Positions 1 to 5,281 of a stretch of 6,945 nt of DNA are shown piece by piece. The first letter of the stretch is position 1. Each line of letters starts with the position of its first letter. This DNA is from Gemmatimonadales bacterium UBA2975 (GTDB taxonomy: Bacteria > Gemmatimonadota > Gemmatimonadetes > Longimicrobiales > Gaopeijiaceae): the NCBI GenBank assembly GCA_002348265.1, contig DEAT01000049.1, forward strand, positions 1-6,945, written 5' to 3'. Below the pieces are notes generated by a model. It made no database searches. It worked only from the letters and a program-made list of their open reading frames with translations, and was not told where the DNA came from. The translations under genes were made by a program, and so were the position numbers.

Positions 1-40
1 GGGGGGGGAGTTTGGAGATTATCCCTCTGTAGACTCAGTA

Positions 41-115
41 GGGCGCTTAGCTCAGCTTGGTTAGAGCACCTGATTTACATTCAGGGGGTCGGGGGTTCGA
101 GTCCCTCAGCGCCCA
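41..115 (+). tRNA. tRNA-Val (anticodon UAC)
   Basis: The sequence folds as a complete cloverleaf. The acceptor stem GGGCGCT (41-47) pairs perfectly with AGCGCCC (108-114), and A115 is the discriminator base. The D stem is GCTC (50-53) with GAGC (64-67). The anticodon stem CCTGA (69-73) pairs with TCAGG (81-85). The seven-base loop TTTACAT (74-80) places the anticodon TAC at 76-78, which reads GUA and other valine codons. The T stem (91-95 with 103-107, one G-U pair) encloses TTCGAGT. No CCA is encoded, so it must be added after transcription. The variable loop has five bases and there is no intron. It faces the convergent cold-shock gene, and I found no convincing terminator of its own. Confidence 0.96.
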
Positions 116-174
116 CTCAATTCCTCTACTGCCTCCTAATCGATCAGTCTTCGATCAGGTGACCTAGTGCTCAG

Positions 175-214
175 AAAAAAAGGAGGCTGTCCCATATGCA
201 TGAGACAGCCTCCT
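175..214 (-). terminator. Intrinsic terminator of the cold-shock gene
   Basis: A perfect 11-bp inverted repeat joins AGGAGGCTGTC (181-191) to GACAGCCTCCT (204-214) around a 12-base loop. On the minus strand the hairpin is followed directly by a run of T (complement of the A run 175-180). It begins about 23 bases after the stop codon of the cold-shock gene, which is a normal place for a Rho-independent terminator. On the plus strand the hairpin is followed by only a weak pyrimidine stretch, so it would end transcription from the tRNA side poorly. Confidence 0.93.
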
Positions 215-236
215 GTACTTCTTTACGTCACGGTTT

Positions 237-443
237 TCAGGTCGCGACGACGTTCTCCGCGGCAGGGCCCTTGGCCCCTTCAACGATGTCGAACTCAACC
301 GTAGCACCTTCCGCGAGGGTCTTGAATCCCTCAGCCTGAATGGCACTGTGGTGAACGAAGCAGTCCTTGCTTCCGTCCGCCGGTGTGATGAATCCGAATC
401 CTTTCTGATCGTTGAACCACTTCACGGTTCCTGTAGTACGCAT
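237..443 (-). CDS. csp: CspA-family cold-shock protein (68 aa)
   Basis: This encodes a single cold-shock domain, the five-stranded OB fold that binds single-stranded RNA and DNA and acts as an RNA chaperone in the cytoplasm. The start MRTTGTVKWFN is typical. The RNP1 motif KGFGFI lies at residues 14-19 and RNP2 (FVHH) at residues 29-32, with the aromatic residues W9, F10, F16, F18, F29, H31 and H32 that stack on nucleobases. The length of 68 residues is standard, and the C-terminus ends with the family's KGPAAENV-type strand. The start is supported by TAGGAG (454-449 on the minus strand) five bases ahead of the ATG. The gene has its own terminator and a long structured leader, as expected for a cold-inducible member. 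The family is certain. Which paralogue it is, and whether it is truly cold-induced, cannot be told from sequence alone. Confidence 0.97.
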   Translation of the reverse strand: MRTTGTVKWFNDQKGFGFITPADGSKDCFVHHSAIQAEGFKTLAEGATVEFDIVEGAKGPAAENVVAT

Positions 444-492
444 TCGTACTCCTACGGTGTTAGTGCAGCAAAGGAGTAACGCAATGCGTACT
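435..492 (-). promoter_or_regulatory. Hairpin sequestering the RBS and start codon of the cold-shock mRNA
   Basis: In the minus-strand transcript the segment 492-472 can pair with 453-435. Positions 483-492 pair with 435-444 (10 bp). After a bulged G (482) come 3 bp (481-479 with 445-447). After a bulged U (478) come 6 bp (477-472 with 448-453). That gives 19 Watson-Crick pairs, two one-base bulges and an 18-base loop. The 3' arm contains the AUG (443-441) and most of the Shine-Dalgarno sequence (454-449). Known cspA-type leaders switch structure with temperature, so an RNA thermosensor is plausible here, but that role is inference. The pairing was found by eye and no energy was computed. Confidence 0.65.
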
Positions 493-511
493 TCCGGTTA
501 CTGCTGTTTTT

Positions 512-550
512 GCGTGGATTGTCCACGCCCGACGCGGTCACTGTGACCGC
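512..550 (-). promoter_or_regulatory. Tandem hairpins in the cold-shock gene leader
   Basis: Two perfect inverted repeats lie five bases apart: GCGTGGA/TCCACGC (512-518 with 522-528, 3-base loop) and GCGGTCAC/GTGACCGC (534-541 with 543-550, one central base). TTTTT (507-511) and AAAAA (553-557) flank the pair and could form an outer helix, giving a three-way junction. No T run follows the pair on either strand, so it is not a terminator. If transcription starts near 620, both hairpins fall within the cold-shock 5' untranslated region. An alternative is a protein-binding DNA site, because the second repeat is nearly an uninterrupted palindrome. Confidence 0.5.
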
Positions 551-602
551 AGAAAAAGAAAGCGTTAGCCTCCGACAATGAGACCAACGCCTACATCGTT
601 CT

Positions 603-623
603 GCGTGAGAATTTGCTCACCGC
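603..623 (-). repeat. Inverted repeat near the probable 5' end of the cold-shock transcript
   Basis: GCGTGAG (603-609) can pair with CTCAC plus GC (616-620 and 622-623) if C621 is bulged, giving 7 bp around a six-base loop. It sits beside the candidate minus-strand -10 element, so it could be a 5'-end stabilising hairpin or an operator. The support is structural only. Confidence 0.3.
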
Positions 624-627
624 GTAA

Positions 628-656
628 AGAATCGCAACCCCACGTCATTTGGTCAA
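628..656 (-). promoter_or_regulatory. Candidate promoter of the cold-shock gene
   Basis: On the minus strand, TTGACC (656-651) is followed after 17 bases by GATTCT (633-628). The -35 matches the sigma70 consensus at 5 of 6 positions but the -10 at only 3 of 6. A start near 620 would give a leader of roughly 175 bases, close to the long leaders typical of cspA-type genes. The weak -10 keeps confidence low. Confidence 0.35.
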
Positions 657-702
657 CGGATGAATGCATACTTAACGACGTAAGGGGGGGATGATTCTGA
701 GG

Positions 703-723
703 ACCATCCTGTTGATGGTTTTT
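703..723 (+). terminator. Weak terminator-like hairpin in the divergent gap
   Basis: ACCATC (703-708) pairs with GATGGT (714-719) around CTGTT, followed by TTTT. The stem is only 6 bp and no plus-strand gene precedes it. It could end antisense or short RNAs before the 803 promoter, or be chance. Confidence 0.25.
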
Positions 724-738
724 GACTTGATTGGCGGT

Positions 739-767
739 TTGACCGCGTAGGATCCTTACCGGATAAT
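739..767 (+). promoter_or_regulatory. Promoter of the four-helix membrane protein gene
   Basis: TTGACC (739-744) and GATAAT (762-767) are separated by exactly 17 bases, and each matches the sigma70 consensus at 5 of 6 positions. Transcription would start near 774, about 29 bases before the ATG. The -35 box lies inside the inverted repeat GCGGT-TTG-ACCGC (734-746). TAGGAT (748-753) and ATCCTA (774-779) flank the -10 as a second inverted repeat. Either could be an operator. Confidence 0.7.
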
Positions 768-802
768 GTCAGTATCCTAAACCAAACAGGAGATGAAGCC
801 GA

Positions 803-1252
803 ATGGATGCGAAAAAGCTCTTGGTAGGTACGCTCAATGGCACAGTAGGTGCAATGGCCACCGCTTTCGTAATTTGGGAAGTACTACTCGCCGATTACTT
901 CAGTAGCCAAATGCCGGGGGTCGAGGCTGTCAACCCGCCGGATATGGTGCTCCTAGTGATCGCGGCTGCTACCCATGCGCTGCTGCTTACAATCATCCTC
1001 GGTTGGAAGAGTCCGGCAAGTGGTTCGCAGGCAATGAAGGACGGAGCCCTAGTCGGTGCCCTTCTGTGGGCAGGTGTGAACCTATGGAACACTGGGTCTT
1101 ATGGCATGTGGACGATGCAAGGTGCGTTTACAGATGCGCTTATGTCCGCTTTTCCCTTTGCGGTAGCCGGTTTTGCAATCTACTGGACCACGATGCGCGG
1201 TGAGCTACAGTCGGGTCGTATTGTACAGGGTGACGAGCCTGGCAGTTACTGA
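803..1252 (+). CDS. Small four-helix integral membrane protein of unknown function (149 aa)
   Basis: I do not recognise the function. The protein has four likely membrane segments: about residues 5-30, 46-68, 80-102 and 107-130. A short polar tail follows (about 131-149) with acidic residues near the end. The first segment is rich in Gly and Ala (VGTLNGTVGAMATAF) and ends in VLLADYF. Acidic and Gly-rich motifs repeat at helix starts (MKDGALVGALL). The overall pattern resembles the DUF1761-type small inner-membrane proteins, but I could not confirm that assignment. There is no cleavable signal peptide. The start is supported by AGGAGA (788-793), nine bases before the ATG, and by the promoter at 739-767. 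A strong terminator follows the stop, so this is a single-gene unit divergent from the cold-shock gene. Confidence 0.85.
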   Translation: MDAKKLLVGTLNGTVGAMATAFVIWEVLLADYFSSQMPGVEAVNPPDMVLLVIAAATHALLLTIILGWKSPASGSQAMKDGALVGALLWAGVNLWNTGSYGMWTMQGAFTDALMSAFPFAVAGFAIYWTTMRGELQSGRIVQGDEPGSY

Positions 1253-1282
1253 CGCCTAGGTTGATAGACGGCCTAGACTTAG

Positions 1283-1321
1283 AAAGCCCTGTACCTGCCA
1301 CCGGTGGGGACAGGGCTTTTT
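1283..1321 (+). terminator. Intrinsic terminator of the 149-aa membrane protein gene
   Basis: AAAGCCCTGT (1283-1292) pairs perfectly with ACAGGGCTTT (1310-1319), and the T run extends to 1321. The inner CC/GG bases can add a few pairs. It starts 31 bases after the stop codon. Confidence 0.92.
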
Positions 1322-1403
1322 CGACTGATGATATCTGAGCCTTGATGATTCTTAAGTGAAGGGCCAGTACCTAACACAAGAGGGGTAGAAGGGTCTTCAT
1401 GCT

Positions 1404-1435
1404 TTGACAGCCGTGATCACTTTATGTCATATAGT
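1404..1435 (+). promoter_or_regulatory. Promoter of the 117-aa gene, with TGACA-N15-TGTCA inverted repeat
   Basis: A consensus -35 TTGACA (1404-1409) is followed after 17 bases by TCATAT (1427-1432). It overlaps the better -10 match TATAGT (1430-1435), which would need a 20-base spacer. The inverted repeat TGACA (1405-1409) ... TGTCA (1425-1429) spans the promoter. The same arrangement, base for base in spacing, occurs at 1918-1949 before the protease operon. The run TGTCATATA is identical in both, and both continue to GCAG five positions later. Confidence 0.65.
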
Positions 1436-1498
1436 CGCAGCTTACACGCTTGTGTAGAGTCAATTCCACGATGTCGGAACTATAAAGGAGCGGTAGGA

Positions 1499-1852
1499 AT
1501 GAATGTTGACCTGAAAGCGGATGTGGTGGTGACTTCAGTTCAAATGGAAGAAGCAGAGACTGTGGTCACTTACGAGGGGGATGTAGGAAAGTACGGCCAT
1601 GTCTTTTTCACACATTGTCTGGAGTCAACGTTACCCGACGACAGCAAGGGAACTTTCACTGGCTATGCCCGCACTGTTTTGGCGGATGGCGGATCCGTAA
1701 ACGCTCGGCTTCAAGGCGTATGGCGTAGAGAGGGCTCTGAGCTAACGGTTATGAGTCTAGACGACGGCTTGGGGATTCCTGATCAAAATTATGTGGTTGT
1801 CAAGGTAGATCTGATAGAGCGTTCTGGGGCCCTTGAGTTGAGCCACCTCTGA
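1499..1852 (+). CDS. Hypothetical protein, soluble and beta-rich (117 aa)
   Basis: I do not recognise the family. The frame is open from an ATG at 1424, but that codon lies inside the promoter. The ATG at 1499 follows AAGGAG (1485-1490) at eight bases and is the likely true start, giving MNVDLKADVVV. The protein has no signal peptide or membrane segment and a single Cys (in FTHCLE). Alternating polar and hydrophobic stretches such as ETVVTYEGDV, GTFTGYARTVL and GSELTVMSLDDG suggest a small beta barrel or sandwich. The central GxFTGYAR...L.DGG...A...GxW pattern is reminiscent of small beta-barrel proteins, but I would not assign a function. It is transcribed alone, between its own promoter and terminator. 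The leader holds a small hairpin (TACAC/GTGTA, 1443-1456). Confidence 0.8.
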   Translation: MNVDLKADVVVTSVQMEEAETVVTYEGDVGKYGHVFFTHCLESTLPDDSKGTFTGYARTVLADGGSVNARLQGVWRREGSELTVMSLDDGLGIPDQNYVVVKVDLIERSGALELSHL

Positions 1853-1878
1853 CCTCACCACTCTCGAGATTCAGATAC

Positions 1879-1919
1879 AAAGGACCCGCCTTTCCATCAC
1901 GGAAGAGCGGGTTCTTTTT
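1879..1919 (+). terminator. Intrinsic terminator of the 117-aa gene
   Basis: The strand A1879 to C1889 pairs with G1907 to T1917: three A-T pairs, GGACCCGC with GCGGGTTC (one G-U), then an inner TTCC/GGAA helix (1892-1895 with 1901-1904). A run of five T (1915-1919) follows. The last two T residues are also the first bases of the next -35 box, so termination and initiation signals overlap. Confidence 0.88.
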
Positions 1920-1949
1920 GACAGTCTAGACCGTCGTCTGTCATATACT
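1918..1949 (+). promoter_or_regulatory. Promoter of the protease/sugar-oxidation operon, with TGACA-N15-TGTCA inverted repeat
   Basis: TTGACA (1918-1923) is followed after 17 bases by TCATAT (1941-1946), and TATACT (1944-1949) overlaps it at a 20-base spacing. TGACAG (1919-1924) and CTGTCA (1938-1943) form a perfect 6-bp inverted repeat. Its 5-bp core has the same spacing as in the promoter at 1404. The likely transcript start is near 1955, about 25 bases ahead of the ATG at 1979. Confidence 0.7.
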
Positions 1950-1978
1950 GGCAGGTTACTGGCTAAAGGAGATCTGAT

Positions 1979-4900
1979 ATGAGGAAGCGGTCCACAAGAG
2001 GGTATGACGCGGCGATGATCCTGTTCGGCGGCGTGAGTGCGCTTCTCACCATGTTGATGAATCCACATGCCACGGAGGGCCAGAGCCGGTTCCTACGTCA
2101 GCCATCGGTGAGTGCCACCCAGATCGCTTTCGTTCACGCCAACGACATCTGGGTTGTTGGGCGGGAGGGTGGCGATGCGTGGCGCTTAACGTCGGCAGAC
2201 GGAGCCGAGACAGAGCCTGCCTTCAGCCCGGACGGCCAATGGATCGCGTTCACGGGAGAATACGGTGGTAATCAGGATGTTTATCTCGTCGCAGCAACAG
2301 GCGGGCAGCCTTTGCGGCTGACGTGGCATCCCTCTGCAGACGTGGTTCAGGGGTGGACGCCAGAGGGCGACATTTTGTTCCGTTCTGGCCGGGAAGGCGT
2401 ACCGACGCGGCTCTGGACTTTCTATACGGTCGGAGTCGAAGGCGGGCTTCCGGAACGATCCCAGCTTCACCAAGCCTACCAGGGTGAAATGAGCGATGAC
2501 GGAGAGTACTATGCCTACCAAGAGATCCAACTTTGGGATCCCGGTTGGCGCAATTACCGAGGTGGCCAGGCGCAGCCGATTCGAGTTGTATCGACGTCCA
2601 CTCTGGATTTGGAACATCCTTCATGGGAAGGTGAGCGACACTTGGACCCGACGTGGATGGATGGCACGGTCTATTTTATGTCTGAGCGTGATTGGGCGAG
2701 CAATGTGTGGTCATATGATCCCGATAGTGGCCAGGATCGGCAGTTGACGTTTCACAACGATTTCGACGTCATGAGCCTTGACGCAGGGCACGGTGTTGTG
2801 GTCTATGAACAGGCCGGATATCTGCATGAACTCGACCCTGCCAGTGGTACGACACGCCAGCTGAACATTCGTGCAGCCGGCGACCAGAACTGGGCGCGCG
2901 CTCGGTGGGAGGACGTCCCCCCGAGTCAGCTTATGAACCCGCGTCTCTCTCCGACCGGTGAACGTGCTGTATTTGAACACCGTGGCGACATTTTTACAGT
3001 TCCTATTGGAGAAGGAAGCTGGCGGAACCTGACGCGTTCCTCTGGCGTCGCAGACAGATCCCCTGCTTGGTCGCCGGACGGCAGTCAGATCGCGTGGTTC
3101 AATGATGCACCGGGAGAATACCAGCTGGTGATCGCGGATCAACAGGGTCGTGAAAAGCGCACCGTCCAGATCGAGGAACCGTCGTTTTACTTCCAGCCCC
3201 GGTGGTCTCCAGACGGGCGCAAACTGGCTTTCTCGGATACACACTATCGGGTGTTAGTAATGGATGTCGGGACTGGAGAGGTTCAGTACGTGGACACTGA
3301 CCGGTACGCTCATCCGGAGCGTACGATGAATCCAGTCTGGTCTCCCGATTCGCGCTTCATTGCATACGCTCGACGACTAGATACTCAGCTCCGAGTAATC
3401 ATCGCCTTCGACACAGATACAGGTGAGAAGCATCAGTTGACTGACGGGATGGCTGATGCGGTGACGCCAGTTTGGGATGAGTCTGGTGACTACCTCTACT
3501 TCCTAGCCTCCACCGATTATGGTCTCAACACGGGCTGGCTCGACATGACGTCCTACGATCGTCCAGTCACTCGAGCGCTCTACGTGGCCGTCCTCGCTGA
3601 GGGCGGCGCATCGCCGTTTCTTCCACTCAGCGATGAGGAGCAAGGCGGTGATGCAGACGTCAGGTCGGGGCACGATATCGATGGCTCCGTCACCCTTGAT
3701 CCACAGGGGATTTCCCGTCGTATCGTCGGTGCGCCGAACTTTCCTCTCCGAAATTACACTGGCTTGCTCCCAGGCCCATCCGGACACGTATTCATCACCG
3801 AATCAGCACCGAACGAGGATGGATTAACACTGCACCGCTACAGTCTCGATGATCGTAAGTCGACTCAGTACGTGACGGGTGTTGCGAATTCGGGTAGGGC
3901 GGGGTTTGCAACCGCGACGGTGTCTTCGGATCGCAGCAAGATCCTGCACCGATCGGGTTCAACGTGGCGAGTTACGGAGACTTCCGACACACCTCCTTCA
4001 GGTACGGATGGGCGTTTGATGCTCAGCGACCTTAGAATCCGTATTGAGCCGACCGAAGAGTGGTCGCAGATGTTGCGCGATGGATGGCGTTTCATGCGCG
4101 ATTTCCTTTATGTCGATAACCAGCACGGAGCGCCATGGAGTGATGTTTGGGACTGGTATTCTGAGTGGCTCCCCGATCTCCAGCATCGCTCGGATTTTAA
4201 TCATCTTCTCGACATGCTCTCTGGGGAAATAGCGGTCGGGCATTCCTATGTTCGGGGTGGGGACTATCCTGAACTAACTAATCCTCGGACCGGGCTGCTG
4301 GGGGCAGACTTGTCCGTCGTAGACAGTCGCTACCGCATAGATCGCATATATTCGGGTGAGAGTTGGAATCCGCAGCTCAGGGGGCCGTTATCCCACCCTG
4401 GCCTAGGCGTGTCCGAAGGCGATTTCATCATTGCCATCGATGGCCGTTCATTGACGGCGTCCAAGAACCCTTTCGAATTCCTAGAAGGTGCGGCGGGACG
4501 AACGGTAGCACTGACCATCAGTAAGCATTCGGATGGCGTGTCGAGCAGAGAGATCATCGTTGTACCGATCGAGAACGAGGGCCAACTTCGGAACTGGGCG
4601 TGGGTTGAGGGGAATCGTCAAAAAGTCCACGAGATGAGTGATGGTCGGCTGGCCTATGTCTATCTACCGAACACTGGCCAAGGTGGATACACCTACTTCA
4701 ATCGGATGTACTTCGCCCAGCAAGACCGACAAGGAGCAGTTATAGATGAGCGCAACAATGGGGGTGGTTCGGCTGCAGATTACATCATCGACGTGATGGC
4801 ACGAGAGCTCACTGGGTACTTCAACTCTAGAGCTGGTGACCGAAAGCCGTGGACCCAGCCGATGGCGGGTCTGTTCGGACCCAAGGTCATGATCATCAAC

Positions 4901-5269
4901 GAACGAGCTGGTTCGGGCGGCGATCTCATGCCATACCTCTTCCGATTTCGTGAGGTCGGGCCGCTGGTCGGAACCAAGACATGGGGCGGTCTTGTGGGTA
5001 CCTGGGATACTCCGCCATTGATTGACGGGGGCAGTTTTGTAGCTCCGCGCGGTGGCTTCTTTGATATTGACGGGGAATGGGCAGTCGAGGCTGAGGGCGT
5101 CGCACCCGACATCGAGGTGATGAATACGCCGAAGGACGTAGCACGTGGGAGGGACCCCCAGCTCGAGGCGGCAGTGACCGAGGCTCTGAGGCTACTGGAG
5201 ACAGAGTTGGTCGATTTCAAGACGGAACCGGCTCCGCCGATTCGGTACCGCCGGCCGAGTGGTCGATAG
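1979..5269 (+). CDS. Secreted tricorn protease homologue, S41 family serine peptidase (1096 aa)
   Basis: This is a large multidomain serine peptidase that would degrade oligopeptides in the periplasm. The N-terminus is basic (MRKR) with a hydrophobic stretch at about residues 11-27, fitting export. Two beta-propeller regions follow, marked by PD40-type repeats such as PAFSPDGQWIAF (near 80), PAWSPDGSQIAW (near 362), PRWSPDGRKLAF (near 407) and PVWSPDSRFIAY (near 450). Next come a helical region (about 690-770), a PDZ domain (about 775-865) and the C-terminal catalytic domain. His755 (GHSYVRGG), the DERNNGGG motif (923-930), Ser979 in AGSGGD and Glu1037 in WAVEAEGVAPD match the tricorn catalytic set. 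The residue before His755 is Gly, where archaeal tricorn has Ser. About 1,100 residues is normal for the family. AAAGGAG (1965-1971) lies seven bases before the ATG. It heads an operon with the DUF1080 gene 12 bases downstream. Confidence 0.93.
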   Translation: MRKRSTRGYDAAMILFGGVSALLTMLMNPHATEGQSRFLRQPSVSATQIAFVHANDIWVVGREGGDAWRLTSADGAETEPAFSPDGQWIAFTGEYGGNQDVYLVAATGGQPLRLTWHPSADVVQGWTPEGDILFRSGREGVPTRLWTFYTVGVEGGLPERSQLHQAYQGEMSDDGEYYAYQEIQLWDPGWRNYRGGQAQPIRVVSTSTLDLEHPSWEGERHLDPTWMDGTVYFMSERDWASNVWSYDPDSGQDRQLTFHNDFDVMSLDAGHGVVVYEQAGYLHELDPASGTTRQLNIRAAGDQNWARARWEDVPPSQLMNPRLSPTGERAVFEHRGDIFTVPIGEGSWRNLTRSSGVADRSPAWSPDGSQIAWFNDAPGEYQLVIADQQGREKRTVQIEEPSFYFQPRWSPDGRKLAFSDTHYRVLVMDVGTGEVQYVDTDRYAHPERTMNPVWSPDSRFIAYARRLDTQLRVIIAFDTDTGEKHQLTDGMADAVTPVWDESGDYLYFLASTDYGLNTGWLDMTSYDRPVTRALYVAVLAEGGASPFLPLSDEEQGGDADVRSGHDIDGSVTLDPQGISRRIVGAPNFPLRNYTGLLPGPSGHVFITESAPNEDGLTLHRYSLDDRKSTQYVTGVANSGRAGFATATVSSDRSKILHRSGSTWRVTETSDTPPSGTDGRLMLSDLRIRIEPTEEWSQMLRDGWRFMRDFLYVDNQHGAPWSDVWDWYSEWLPDLQHRSDFNHLLDMLSGEIAVGHSYVRGGDYPELTNPRTGLLGADLSVVDSRYRIDRIYSGESWNPQLRGPLSHPGLGVSEGDFIIAIDGRSLTASKNPFEFLEGAAGRTVALTISKHSDGVSSREIIVVPIENEGQLRNWAWVEGNRQKVHEMSDGRLAYVYLPNTGQGGYTYFNRMYFAQQDRQGAVIDERNNGGGSAADYIIDVMARELTGYFNSRAGDRKPWTQPMAGLFGPKVMIINERAGSGGDLMPYLFRFREVGPLVGTKTWGGLVGTWDTPPLIDGGSFVAPRGGFFDIDGEWAVEAEGVAPDIEVMNTPKDVARGRDPQLEAAVTEALRLLETELVDFKTEPAPPIRYRRPSGR

Positions 5270-5281
5270 GTTGTCAGGAGT

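Larger units (their letters stand above)
444..802. other. Divergent intergenic region between the cold-shock and membrane-protein genes
   Basis: This 359-base stretch holds no convincing protein gene. Reading from the left, it contains the RBS hairpin of the cold-shock gene, two adjacent short-loop hairpins (512-550), another inverted repeat (603-623), a candidate minus-strand promoter (628-656), a run of seven G (684-690), a small plus-strand hairpin followed by T residues (703-723), and the plus-strand promoter and RBS of the membrane-protein gene (739-793). Its density of inverted repeats is higher than in the other gaps of this window. Confidence 0.7.

Noticed and set aside
1..8. Run of eight G at the window start
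   Set aside because: It is too short and too close to the edge to interpret. It may be genuine or an edge effect.
11..40. Possible promoter just before the tRNA (TAGACT at 30-35)
   Set aside because: No -35 box at a suitable distance is visible, and it would start transcription at the mature tRNA 5' end. The real promoter is probably outside the window.
140..158. Direct repeat TCGATCAG (140-147 and 151-158) just after the tRNA, which might suggest an attachment site
   Set aside because: It is only 8 bases, does not duplicate the tRNA 3' end, and no integrase or mobile gene is nearby.
512..560. Tandem hairpins as a transcription terminator
   Set aside because: On both strands the bases after the hairpins are A-rich, not T-rich.
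2711..3244. Minus-strand open frame of 177 codons inside the protease gene
   Set aside because: It is antisense to the conserved propeller repeats, has no family features and is explained by codon usage of the real gene.
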